Assembly: GCA_938016515.1 (NCBI GenBank)
Contig: CALILP010000021.1
Location: 1 to 37,837 of the forward strand
Source of the DNA: an uncultured Paracoccaceae bacterium
GTDB taxonomy: Bacteria > Pseudomonadota > Alphaproteobacteria > Rhodobacterales > Rhodobacteraceae
Direction: 5' to 3'
Length of the DNA: 37,837 bases
The position numbers were made by a program, and so were the translations under genes. The notes under the pieces were generated by a model. That model was not told where the DNA came from and did not search any database. It saw only the letters and a program-made list of their open reading frames with translations. This document shows positions 23,988 to 32,924 of the stretch, piece after piece. Position 1 is the first letter of the stretch; the number at the start of each line of letters is the position of its first letter.

Positions 23988-26681
23988 TTAGCGCCCCAGC
24001 GACCACCATCCTTTGCGTTTCGGCTTATCAGGCGCATCAGCCTGTGGCTCCGGTGCAGGGTCAGGCGCGGGGTCAGCTGCGACCTCAACAACAGGTGCGG
24101 TCTCCACGGCGACTGGCTCCGGCGCAGCAGGCTCCACCACAACATCTGCCTCGGCCGCAGGTGCTACCTTTGGTTTTGCGCGGCTCTTGCGTTTCGGCTT
24201 CGGCTTTTCTTCAGCCGCAGGCGCTGGCGCGTCTTCCACTGCACCCTCATCGGTCGCAACCGCCTCGGCCTCCGTTGGTTTGTCTGCCTTTTTGGCGCGA
24301 GACCGGCGTTTGGGCTTCGGCTTTTCTTCAGCCAGTGGCTCTTCACCCGTTTCAACCGGCGCGGTTTCAGCGGCACTTGCCTCTGCAGAAGCCGTCTCAG
24401 CGTCGTCAACCTTCTTGCGTGATCGCCGCGTCCGGGTGCGCTTTGGCTTTTCTTCAGCCGCGGGCGCATCCGTGTCGGCATCGGGTGCATCCACTGTCAC
24501 GGCAGCATCTGCATCGGCAGCAACGGTCTCGGCAGGTGCCTCGCCCGCCTCAGCCGCCTGTCCGTCACCGTTCTGCGGCGCATCTCCGTTCTGCTGGCCT
24601 TCGCCACCACCGCCACCCCGACGCCTGCGACGCCGACGCCGTTTGCGCTTGGGTTGGTCCTCAGAGGCTTCCGCCGGCGCGCCAGGCGCATCAGGGGCTT
24701 CTTCGGTGATGATGTTGCTGTCATCTGCAAAAACTTCGTCCATCAACGCAGCAGAGCCGACAACAGCCGCAGGTGCATCAGGCACCACACGGGTGGCCGT
24801 CTTGAACTTCTCGATAGCAAAATCAGGCGAGGTCAGCGTCGTATCGCACTCGATCCGGACAGACATGCCATAGCGGGCTTCTACATCGCCGATATGTTCG
24901 CGCTTTCCGTTCATCAGGAAGTTAGCGATAGAGATCGGGGCACGCACCAGCACTTCTTTGCTACGACCGCGCACACCTTCTTCTTCCAAGGCCCGCAGGA
25001 TCGACAACGAAACGTTATCATCTGAACGCAGCAGACCTGTCCCATGACAATGGCTACACATCTGGGTCGTTGCTTCCAACATCCCCGGACGCAGGCGTTG
25101 ACGGGACATTTCCATCAGACCAAAGCCAGAGATGCGACCCACCTGAATGCGGGCGCGATCTGTCTTCAGCTTGTCCTTGAAACGTTTTTCAACAGCGGTG
25201 TTATTGCGCCGTTCGTCCATATCAATGAAGTCGATCACGATCAGACCGGCCAAGTCACGCAAGCGCAATTGGCGGGCGACTTCATCAGCGGCCTCCAGGT
25301 TGGTCTTCAACGCGGTTTGCTCGATCGAGCCTTCTTTCGTGGCCCGGCCAGAGTTCACGTCGATGGCGACCAGCGCCTCGGTGATCCCGATCACAATATA
25401 GCCACCGGACGGCAACTGCACCGTGGGGTTGAACATGCCACCCAGGTAGCCTTCGACCTGATAGCGGGCATAAAGCGGCAGCTTCTCACCATACAGTTTC
25501 ACGTTCTTGGCGTGCGACGGCATGATCATCTTCATGAACGTCTTGGCTGTCTTATAGCCCTCGTCACCGGCGACGATCACTTCGTCGATCTCTTTGTTAT
25601 AAAGATCACGAATGGACCGCTTTATCAGATCGCCTTCTTCGTAGATCTTTGCAGGCGCGATGGACTTCAACGTCATCTCGCGGATCTGTTCCCACATCCG
25701 CTGCAGATATTCGTAGTCGCGTTTGATCTCTGCCTTGGTCCGCTGAGAGCCTGCGGTGCGAATGATCAGGCCAGCCCCCTCAGGCACGGTCATGGAATTC
25801 GCGATTTCCTTAAGCTTCTTGCGGTCCGGAGCATTGGTGATCTTGCGGCTGATCCCACCACCACGGGCGGTGTTCGGCATCAAGACGCAGTAACGACCGG
25901 CCAGAGACAGATATGTCGTCAGGGCAGCACCTTTGTTGCCACGCTCTTCCTTCACAACCTGGATCAGCAGGATCTGACGTACTTTGACGACTTCCTGAAT
26001 CTTATAGCGCTTCGGGCGTGGCTTGCGGACCGGACGGACATCATCAGTGTCGTCTTCCTCGGCGACGCTTTCGATGGTTTCGTCCTTCTCGGAGGCGTCA
26101 TCCATCGCAACGTAGGGCTTCTCTTCGGCGTCGTCCGCATCGTCCGCTTCGACAGTGTCGTCTTCGCCTTCATCCGCTGCGGGTGTCTCGACCGGGGTCT
26201 CAGCGACCAACTCCATCGGCGAAGAGCCTTCTTCGCTGTCATCAAGATCAATTGTCTCCATGCCCGCGACGTCGCCTTTCGCGACGACATCATCCGTCTC
26301 GACCTCAGCGGCCTTTGCACGACTGCGGCGACGGCGCTTTGGCTTGGCTTTCGCCTCGTCCTCTGCCTCCGCTTCAGCCTTCTGGCTTTCGGCATAGGCC
26401 TTTTCCTCGGCGATCAGCGCTTCGCGGTCGGCAACAGGGATTTGGTAATAGTCCGGGTGGATTTCAGAGAACGCAAGAAAACCGTGGCGATTGCCGCCAT
26501 AGTCCACAAAAGCCGCCTGCAACGAGGGCTCAACCCGCGTGACTTTGGCTAAATATATGTTCCCAGCAAGCTGACGCTTGAACTGGCTCTCGAAATCAAA
26601 CTCCTCGACTTTGTTTCCATCTACCACAACAACGCGGGTTTCTTCCGCGTGCGTTGCGTCTATCAACATTTTCTTTGGCAT
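23988..26681 (-). CDS. rne: Ribonuclease E (Rne/Rng family)
   Basis: An 897-residue endoribonuclease for mRNA decay and rRNA/tRNA processing, the scaffold of the degradosome. The start is MPKKMLIDAT at 26681; the frame upstream to 26741 is unlike the family. The S1 domain opens normally (about 36-80) but is split by an acidic/basic insertion (about 95-222) before RYKIQEVVKVRQILLIQVV. The catalytic region holds AIDVNSGRAT (Asp441) and VIDFIDMDERRN (Asp484), and the zinc link is CSHCHGTG (542-549). The C-terminal third is disordered: an arginine run, then three EEKPK...RSRAK-type repeats, suited to RNA or partner binding. The length is typical of alphaproteobacteria. Confidence 0.95.
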   Translation of the reverse strand: MPKKMLIDATHAEETRVVVVDGNKVEEFDFESQFKRQLAGNIYLAKVTRVEPSLQAAFVDYGGNRHGFLAFSEIHPDYYQIPVADREALIAEEKAYAESQKAEAEAEDEAKAKPKRRRRSRAKAAEVETDDVVAKGDVAGMETIDLDDSEEGSSPMELVAETPVETPAADEGEDDTVEADDADDAEEKPYVAMDDASEKDETIESVAEEDDTDDVRPVRKPRPKRYKIQEVVKVRQILLIQVVKEERGNKGAALTTYLSLAGRYCVLMPNTARGGGISRKITNAPDRKKLKEIANSMTVPEGAGLIIRTAGSQRTKAEIKRDYEYLQRMWEQIREMTLKSIAPAKIYEEGDLIKRSIRDLYNKEIDEVIVAGDEGYKTAKTFMKMIMPSHAKNVKLYGEKLPLYARYQVEGYLGGMFNPTVQLPSGGYIVIGITEALVAIDVNSGRATKEGSIEQTALKTNLEAADEVARQLRLRDLAGLIVIDFIDMDERRNNTAVEKRFKDKLKTDRARIQVGRISGFGLMEMSRQRLRPGMLEATTQMCSHCHGTGLLRSDDNVSLSILRALEEEGVRGRSKEVLVRAPISIANFLMNGKREHIGDVEARYGMSVRIECDTTLTSPDFAIEKFKTATRVVPDAPAAVVGSAALMDEVFADDSNIITEEAPDAPGAPAEASEDQPKRKRRRRRRRRGGGGGEGQQNGDAPQNGDGQAAEAGEAPAETVAADADAAVTVDAPDADTDAPAAEEKPKRTRTRRSRKKVDDAETASAEASAAETAPVETGEEPLAEEKPKPKRRSRAKKADKPTEAEAVATDEGAVEDAPAPAAEEKPKPKRKSRAKPKVAPAAEADVVVEPAAPEPVAVETAPVVEVAADPAPDPAPEPQADAPDKPKRKGWWSLGR

Positions 26682-27114
26682 ATTTTCCGTTCGCACGACA
26701 CGACGCCACAGCGCCCGGGGGGGCGTCTGTCCGTGTGACATGTCTATAATTGGCGATCACGGCGCAGGGTGTGGCGCGGCCCCTCGGGGCGCTTGCGGCA
26801 CTGTTTGTCCTCTGCACGGTGTGCATCGCGTTGGTCTCCGGCCGCGCAACCATAAGATGTGCGACCCATTCAATTCCCGACCGTCATGGTTGAACCGTGC
26901 GGCTGGGGGTTTAACTGGCGTTTCCGCCACATCAGCTGACGGCTGCGGGTGTCTACCCATCTGGCCTGTCAGAGAAACTCCCGGGGTCACAGCGTTCCAT
27001 CACGCGGCACTCCCGTATTGCATACATAAGGGTAACAGGTCGCACTTTACAATCGAAAAGGCGCATTGGCGGGCATGGCACCCACAATTCGCTGAGCTAT
27101 GCTCTTGACGACGG
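26682..27114 (-). promoter_or_regulatory. Long noncoding region upstream of rne
   Basis: About 430 bp with no supported gene. Open frames on both strands here are rich in unlikely residues and lack ribosome sites. The stretch probably contains the rne promoter and a long 5' leader, since RNase E often controls its own mRNA through leader structures. Short GC-rich stems such as GCCCC/GGGGC near 26780 are visible. I could not settle promoter positions. Confidence 0.4.
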
Positions 27115-27876
27115 TTACTCTGGGGCCAGAGTGACAAAGCCCGCCCCGTCCAAGCCAAAGCCGCCCGCCACCAGATTTTCGGCGTCTTGGCCCTGAAAAC
27201 TGGCGATCATCCCGTCGGACCCAAAAGCAACTTGACCACGTAGAGGAACCGGATCACCGCCCAGATTGGCCTCGCCCCCCTCAAAGCGGTGGATAAGCGT
27301 GCTTGGCTGCGCTGGCGGGGTCGGACTGTAGATGACAACCTCATCAAAACTGATCCGACCGTCATCTGAGGTGCCAAACAATTCGACAACGTCGAAGTCA
27401 TGGCTATGTCCGTGACCCGGATCATTGGCGCTGGTCAGTGCGGTATGCAACTCGATCCGGGCGTCAAATGTGCCAGAGAACGTCTCTTGCTCCCAATTCG
27501 CAGGGTTCGCAGAGCGTTCGTAGCCTGACACCACCGTCATGGCGTATGCGCCAGAATAGGACGCGGTGCCGGATACATAAGCGCTGCCAACATTATAGTC
27601 ATCAACGATACCGGAGACAGCAAAAGACCCGGTGTCACCCGAGGCCGAACCGCCAGAATTCCCGATGACAGTCGCATCAACGCCTTGCAGAAACCCATGC
27701 GCGAAACTGCCAGCATCACTATCCAAAATGGCAAGCGATTGCCCACTGACACCAGCAACCGCGCCGCTGGCATCTACTGTGATGTCCGTCACGCCGACGA
27801 ATGCTTTGCTACCACCGCCCCCGCAGGCTGCTAAACCAGCGGCTGCGATTGCGTACAAACCGAACTTGAGAATAAT
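27115..27876 (-). CDS. Glycine-rich lipoprotein, possible beta-barrel, atypical start codon
   Basis: The signal LKFGLYAIAAAGLAAC ends in a clear lipobox, so the mature protein is a lipoprotein of about 235 residues. It is rich in Gly, Ser and Asp with alternating strands (SGTASYSGAYAMTVVSG, FSGTFDARIEL, LRGQVAFGSDGMIASF, VAGGFGLDG), loosely like transferrin-binding-protein-type small barrels. No ATG, GTG or suitable TTG precedes the signal; the only in-frame standard start (GTG 27972) lies within dctD and would bury the signal. GAGGG (27881-27885) is well placed for ATT codons at 27876 or 27873. It follows dctD by about 15 bp. Function is unknown. Confidence 0.65.
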   Translation of the reverse strand: MILKFGLYAIAAAGLAACGGGGSKAFVGVTDITVDASGAVAGVSGQSLAILDSDAGSFAHGFLQGVDATVIGNSGGSASGDTGSFAVSGIVDDYNVGSAYVSGTASYSGAYAMTVVSGYERSANPANWEQETFSGTFDARIELHTALTSANDPGHGHSHDFDVVELFGTSDDGRISFDEVVIYSPTPPAQPSTLIHRFEGGEANLGGDPVPLRGQVAFGSDGMIASFQGQDAENLVAGGFGLDGAGFVTLAPE

Positions 27877-27890
27877 CCTACCCTCGAAAC

Positions 27891-29237
27891 CTAAGCCGTC
27901 GCGTTCAGGTAATCCGAGCGCTGCAAGCCATATTTCGCCATCTTTTCGTTCAACGTCCGGCGTGGCAAGCACAACTCCTCCATGACAGCCACGATAGAGC
28001 CTTTGTGACGGCGCATCGTGTTGTCGATCAACATCCGCTCAAACGCTTCGACGAATTCCTTCAAAGGTTTGCCTTCGGTGGTCATCGCAGGCTTAATCTC
28101 TTCGGTGCTGTCAGACATCAGCAAAGAGGCAATCGACCCTGATCCACGCCGGTTCTGCAACACGGCACGCTCAGCGACATTGATCAACTGACGCACGTTA
28201 CCGGGCCACGGGGCCTGCAACAACTGTGCAGCTTCCTGAGCGGTCACTTCGGGCGCATCACAGCCGTATTCATCGGAGAACTGCTCACCCAGCTTGGTGA
28301 ACAACGTCAGGATATCCTCGCCCCGCTGGCGCAGCGGCGGGACAGTGATCCGCAAGGCAGCCAAGCGATAGAACAGGTCAGGTCGCAGCACGTCTTCACA
28401 GGTCTTGTCCTGCTCTTGCAGGTTACAAATCGCGACGATCCGGGTCTCGGAAGGTGTGCCTTGATCATTGATCGCGGTCAGCAACCGGGCCTGCAGCTTG
28501 TCAGACAAAGCTTCGATATCTTCCAGCACCAACGTGCCACCACGGGCATCTTCAACGGCAGGAACAGGCTCATCATCCTGAGATGGGCCAAACAGGCGAC
28601 GGCTCAACGCCTCTTCCTCGTAGGCAGAACAGGAAATCAGGGTGAATTTCTTCGAGGCACGGGCACCCACGGCATGCAAGGCATGGGCCACCAAAGTCTT
28701 TCCAGTCCCGGTCTCGCCCTCGATCAGGACATGACCATCGGCCTGCCCCAAATCAAGAATGTCTTCTTTCAGCCGCTCCATCACGGGGGACTGACCGATC
28801 AGCTTCTTGATGATCGCAGAGCCGTCAGACAGCTCGCGCCGCAAAGCACGGTTGTCCAACGTCAAACGACGGGCATTCGTGGCCCGCTTTGCCAGTTCGG
28901 TCATCTGGTCGGGGTTGAACGGCTTCTCAAGGAAGTCAAAAGCACCCACGCGCATGGCTTCCACGGCCATCGGGACATCACCGTGGCCGGTAATCATGAT
29001 CACAGGCAAACCGCTGTCGACACCCTTCAGCTTCTTCAGAAACTGCATCCCGTCCATGCCGGGCATCTTGATGTCGGACACCACGATCCCGGGGAAATCG
29101 CTGCCAAGCCCTTTTAGGGCATCCTCAGCACTTGCGAATGTCTCGGTGTCAAAGCCGGACAAGGCCAACCATTGGGAAATCGACTGACGCATATCTTTTT
29201 CGTCATCAACAATCGCGATCTTCATAGCCTTGGTCAT
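27891..29237 (-). CDS. DctD-like response regulator lacking the sigma-54 contact motif
   Basis: A 448-residue NtrC-type regulator. The receiver domain (1-120) has acidic residues 11-12 and phospho-acceptor Asp55 (VVSDIKMPG). The AAA+ domain shows Walker A GETGTGKT (174-181) and Walker B-like GGTLVLED (233-240). The C-terminal Fis-type helix-turn-helix reads SIVAVMEELCLPRRTLNEKM. After LFG (215-217), where GAFTGA should follow, the sequence runs straight through an acidic stretch to Walker B, so the sigma-54-binding loop is missing. It probably acts with another sigma factor. It is paired with the upstream sensor kinase; AAGGAG precedes ATG 29237. Confidence 0.9.
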   Translation of the reverse strand: MTKAMKIAIVDDEKDMRQSISQWLALSGFDTETFASAEDALKGLGSDFPGIVVSDIKMPGMDGMQFLKKLKGVDSGLPVIMITGHGDVPMAVEAMRVGAFDFLEKPFNPDQMTELAKRATNARRLTLDNRALRRELSDGSAIIKKLIGQSPVMERLKEDILDLGQADGHVLIEGETGTGKTLVAHALHAVGARASKKFTLISCSAYEEEALSRRLFGPSQDDEPVPAVEDARGGTLVLEDIEALSDKLQARLLTAINDQGTPSETRIVAICNLQEQDKTCEDVLRPDLFYRLAALRITVPPLRQRGEDILTLFTKLGEQFSDEYGCDAPEVTAQEAAQLLQAPWPGNVRQLINVAERAVLQNRRGSGSIASLLMSDSTEEIKPAMTTEGKPLKEFVEAFERMLIDNTMRRHKGSIVAVMEELCLPRRTLNEKMAKYGLQRSDYLNATA

Positions 29238-29252
29238 AACCCAAGCTCCTTA

Positions 29253-31010
29253 TTATTCTGCCGCAGCGACCTGCTCTTCATAGATAGGAAGCTGCACCTC
29301 AAATACAGCCCCGCCTGCTATTGCATTGCGGGCGGTCAAACGCCCGCCAAGATCATTAACGATCCCCGAAGAGATCGCGAGGCCAAGGCCCACACCATCC
29401 CCAGGTTGCTTGGTCGTGTAGAACGGCTCAAACAACTCATCGAGGTCTTCAATGCCCGGTCCATTGTCGCGGACCGTCAGGCGGACTGTCTCACCAGCCG
29501 CAAGCAGGATCTCAATAGACGGCTCTTCAGACAATTTTGTGGCATCAAGTGCGTTGCGTAACAGATTGATAATAACCTGTTCCAAGCGCAAGCGATCACC
29601 CATGATCAAAACAGACTCAGATGGCAACGTCCGGGTGATATTGACCTTCCGTGTCTTCAACTGCGGTTCCATCATCGCCAAAGCAGATGACACAGCCGCC
29701 CGGCAATCCACCGGGGTTAGACTTTCGCCACCCTTACGGGCATAGGATTTCAACTGTCGGGTAATGGCACCCATCCGGTCAATCAGATCATCGATCCGCT
29801 GAAATGACGACATCGCTTCGTCCGGGCGCTTTCGCTGCAACAACAATCGCGCACCCGCCAAATAGGTCTTCATCGCAGCCAACGGCTGGTTCAACTCGTG
29901 GCTTACGGCAGCAGACATCTCACCCAAAGCGGCCAACTTTGAGGACTGGGCAAGTGTCTGTTCCGCAACTTCCAACGTCTTCTCGACCTTCTCACGTTCG
30001 GCGATCTCGCGTTGTAAACGCGCGTTCAGCTGTCTTAGTTCCGCAGATTCACGCTGGAAAAACACCAACCGAGACGCAGTCTTGCGATTAGAGGCCCAAA
30101 ACAGCAACGCCAGCAACAAGGCAAAGCCCATCACTTCAATCGCTAAGAACCCGTTCACTTTTTCACGGACAGAACTGTAAGTGGTGAAACTGACCATCCG
30201 CCAGCCTTGGAACGGCACGCGGATTTCGCGACGCAACACAGCCTCACCGCCAACGTAGGCGTCGACAGGCGGCGTGGCCCAGTCTTGGGTGGCACGCAAG
30301 GCGCGCTCGATTGCTGAAGGTGCCGAATGCAAAGACAGTGCACTTTCCTCATTCTCTCCGCGCCACCGTGGCTCGGTCGACAGAATGATTTCACCTTCGC
30401 TGTTTGTTACAAAAACAGCGTCAGATACGCCGGCCCAGCCGCGCTCTAGCTTTGGCATATCCACTTCTACGGTGATCACGCCAAGGGTCTCGCCTGCATC
30501 CTCTACCTTGCGGGAATAGACAAAGGCGTACCCACCGGTTTCGCGATCGTTGACGGTGAAGATCGTGCCGTTCGTGCGGGTGGCATTCACAAAATACGGC
30601 TGACTGCTGTGGGTCTCGCCCAAGCGGTTGCGATCTGTTGCGGCAACGGTCCGGCCATTCTCATCCAGCAAGGTCAAGGATGCAGCACCGATCTCGTCGA
30701 CAAACGACAAGAGCCGCTGCGTCGACAATGAATAATTACGGTCCTGCAAGGCGGTGATCAAATCCGGATCACGCGCCAACAACTGCGGCACAATCGAGTT
30801 GCGCTGCAATTCGCTCATCAGGCTGGCCACATACAACGTCAGGCGCACATCGGCGCGCGTTGACGTGCTGGCGGTAAACCGCTGTGTCAGCAGGCTGTTT
30901 GTAACCGTGATGGTCACAATCCCGAGCAGACATATGCCGACAATCGCCAGCCGGAAAAACCAGCGATCGGGCCGTCTGCTTTCTTCTTGTTGTTTTATTT
31001 TACTACTCAT
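29253..31010 (-). CDS. DctB-like membrane sensor histidine kinase
   Basis: A 585-residue kinase. Membrane segments lie near residues 20-42 and 280-300 and enclose a dCache-like periplasmic sensor (LLDENGRTVAATDRNRLGE, FTVNDRETGGYAFVYSRKV). A coiled-coil leads to the HisKA box (MSAAVSHELNQPLAAMKTYL) and the ATPase domain (INLLRNALDAT, RDNGPGIEDL, GVGLGLAISSGIV). DctB relatives sense C4-dicarboxylates, but the ligand here is unproven and no dct transporter is in view. The start at 31010 (MSSKIKQQ) has AAGG 8 bases upstream. The regulator gene follows after 15 bp. Confidence 0.9.
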   Translation of the reverse strand: MSSKIKQQEESRRPDRWFFRLAIVGICLLGIVTITVTNSLLTQRFTASTSTRADVRLTLYVASLMSELQRNSIVPQLLARDPDLITALQDRNYSLSTQRLLSFVDEIGAASLTLLDENGRTVAATDRNRLGETHSSQPYFVNATRTNGTIFTVNDRETGGYAFVYSRKVEDAGETLGVITVEVDMPKLERGWAGVSDAVFVTNSEGEIILSTEPRWRGENEESALSLHSAPSAIERALRATQDWATPPVDAYVGGEAVLRREIRVPFQGWRMVSFTTYSSVREKVNGFLAIEVMGFALLLALLFWASNRKTASRLVFFQRESAELRQLNARLQREIAEREKVEKTLEVAEQTLAQSSKLAALGEMSAAVSHELNQPLAAMKTYLAGARLLLQRKRPDEAMSSFQRIDDLIDRMGAITRQLKSYARKGGESLTPVDCRAAVSSALAMMEPQLKTRKVNITRTLPSESVLIMGDRLRLEQVIINLLRNALDATKLSEEPSIEILLAAGETVRLTVRDNGPGIEDLDELFEPFYTTKQPGDGVGLGLAISSGIVNDLGGRLTARNAIAGGAVFEVQLPIYEEQVAAAE

Positions 31011-31058
31011 GGCGGCAACCTTACGTCGCGGCCCATTTTCGAACAAGCGTATGCCCGC

Positions 31059-31727
31059 TTATGCGGCGGTCATTTGCCCAACCAAACCCGCAAACAAGGG
31101 CTGACCATCGGTTCCACCGTGACCGGCATCCACAGCGCGCTCTGGATGCGGCATCATGCCCAACACACGCCTGTTTTCCGACAGAATCCCTGCGATATCA
31201 GCGACGGACCCGTTAGGGTTGTGCGTGTAGGTAAATGCGACGCGATCCTCGCCCTGCAAACGGGCCAGCGTGTCGGCATCAGCGGTGTAGTTCCCGTCGT
31301 GATGCGCGATGGGGTTTTGGATGATCTGACCTGCGGCATATTGCTCTGTAAAAGCAGAGGCTTGGGTCTCAACCTTGAGGCCAGATGTCTTGCATAAGAA
31401 CTTAAGGCCAGCATTGCGCATCAAAGCCCCGGGCAGCAGGCCAGTTTCAGTCAAAACCTGAAAACCATTGCACACGCCTAGCGCGTAGCCACCGCGTTCC
31501 ACATGGGAAACAATCGCCTTGGAAACAGGGGATTGGGCGGCAATCGCGCCACAACGCAGGTAGTCACCAAAAGAGAAACCCCCAGGCACTGCGACAAAAT
31601 CGACACCATCTGGTAGATCGGCATCTTTATGCCACACCATCGTGACGTCAGCGCCAGCAGCTTTCAAAGCAACTGCCATATCTCGGTCACAATTGGAGCC
31701 GGGGAAGACAATGACCGCAGCTTTCAT
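31059..31727 (-). CDS. purQ: Phosphoribosylformylglycinamidine synthase subunit PurQ
   Basis: A 222-residue glutaminase subunit that releases ammonia for the FGAM synthase complex with PurL and PurS in purine synthesis. [16 protein letters not shown] at the start, the [13 protein letters not shown] oxyanion region, nucleophile cysteine in LGVCNGFQ, and [10 protein letters not shown] with the catalytic His/Glu are all present. Its ATG shares a base with the purS TGA (TGATG). The longer frame from 31784 lies inside purS and is rejected. Confidence 0.95.
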   Translation of the reverse strand: MKAAVIVFPGSNCDRDMAVALKAAGADVTMVWHKDADLPDGVDFVAVPGGFSFGDYLRCGAIAAQSPVSKAIVSHVERGGYALGVCNGFQVLTETGLLPGALMRNAGLKFLCKTSGLKVETQASAFTEQYAAGQIIQNPIAHHDGNYTADADTLARLQGEDRVAFTYTHNPNGSVADIAGILSENRRVLGMMPHPERAVDAGHGGTDGQPLFAGLVGQMTAA

Positions 31728-31957
31728 CACAGAACCTCGATTCGATAGCTTTCGATCACCGTATTCGCGAGCAGTTTTTCGCACATCTGACCGATGGTGG
31801 CCTCATCTGTGCCGTCCGCCAGATCCAGCTCGATCACTTTGCCCTGACGCACGTCATTGACGCCTTCAAACCCCAAAGACCCCAGCGCGTGCTGCACGGC
31901 AGCTCCCTGCGGGTCCAGCACCCCGGTCTTCAACATCACATGTACACGGGCTTTCAT
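31727..31957 (-). CDS. purS: Phosphoribosylformylglycinamidine synthase subunit PurS
   Basis: A 76-residue small subunit of the three-part FGAM synthase; it bridges PurQ and Pur[21 protein letters not shown] and [15 protein letters not shown] are typical. AAGGAC precedes ATG 31957. It lies 58 bp after purC and is fused end-to-start with purQ. Confidence 0.93.
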   Translation of the reverse strand: MKARVHVMLKTGVLDPQGAAVQHALGSLGFEGVNDVRQGKVIELDLADGTDEATIGQMCEKLLANTVIESYRIEVL

Positions 31958-32015
31958 GGGCAAAGGTCCTTCAACTTCATTTCGCCATAACAACTCAAAC
32001 AGCGCGGCGGCTGCA

Positions 32016-32780
32016 TCAGTTAATCAAGGTTGGTTTTGTCGGGGCATGGGTCACATTCGAGGGCAGAACACCCAACCGCCGGGCCACTTCGGTATAGGCA
32101 TCTGCCAAATCACCCAAATCCTGCCGGAACACGTCTTTGTCCAGCTTGCGACCACTTTCGATATCCCACAAACGGCAGCTATCAGGGCTGATTTCATCAG
32201 CAACGATCAGGCGCGGGAATTCGTTGTCCCAGACCCGGCCAATTTCGATCTTGAAGTCGACCAGCTGAATTCCGACGCCATACATGACACCAGACAGGAA
32301 ATCATTCACCCGCAACGCAATCGCGACGATATCATCCATATCCTGCTGCGAGGCCTAACCGAATGCCGCGATATATTCCTCGGGAACCAAAGGATCACCA
32401 AGGCTGTCGTCTTTATAGGAAAATTCCACAATCGGACGCGGCAACCGTGTGCCTTCGTCCATCCCCATGCGCTTGGCCATCGTGCCGGCGGCAAAGTTGC
32501 GCACGATCACTTCCAACGGAATGATCTCGACCTGACGGATCAACTGCTCGCGCATGTTCAAACGCTTAAGAAAGTGGGTCGGGACACCAACTTGGCTAAG
32601 GCCATTCATAAAGAATTCCGACAGGCGGTTGTTCAAGACACCCTTGCCATCGATGGTCGCACGTTTTTCAGCGTTAAAGGCTGTCGCATCGTCTTTGAAG
32701 TACTGCACCAACGTCCCCGGCTCGGGGCCTTCATACAGAATTTTTGCTTTGCCTTCGTAGATTTTCTTGCGACGCGCCAT
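32016..32780 (-). pseudogene. purC: purC (SAICAR synthetase) with an in-frame TAG
   Basis: The full 254-codon frame matches PurC, which joins aspartate to CAIR in purine synthesis. Codons 1-141 read [20 protein letters not shown] through [16 protein letters not shown]; then codon 142 is TAG (32357-32355); the same frame resumes [19 protein letters not shown] and continues through [15 protein letters not shown] to a normal C-terminus. Relatives have FGW at this point, so TGG to TAG is a single G-to-A change. No frameshift is involved and the rest is intact. An ATG 12 bases after the TAG could restart translation but has no ribosome site. A sequencing error, a recent mutation or suppression are all possible. 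purS follows after 58 bp. Confidence 0.9.
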
Positions 32781-32924
32781 GCTGTCCCCGCCAATAGTCC
32801 GACACAACGGGCGCCGGAACGTTGCGGGTGCTATAGGTCAAGCACAACCGGTGGGCAAGATGTGCCGCGTTATTCCCTGTGAAACCAGCAGGCAGGGCGA
32901 TCGAACCGCCCTGCCCTTGTGCGA

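Noticed and set aside
24013-24873. Alanine/serine-rich 286-codon plus-strand frame
   Set aside because: Complement of the low-complexity rne tail; composition is dictated by the repeats on the other strand.
25044-26552. A 502-codon plus-strand open frame opposite rne
   Set aside because: It mirrors rne, whose catalytic motifs are intact on the minus strand; the antisense product has no recognisable domain.
26742-27108. Plus- or minus-strand genes in the rne upstream gap
   Set aside because: Candidate products are unlike known proteins, lack ribosome sites, and the region fits an rne leader better.
32016-32807. purC as two separate genes or a frameshift
   Set aside because: Both parts are in the same frame and join at a single TAG; no bases are gained or lost and the second part has no ribosome site.
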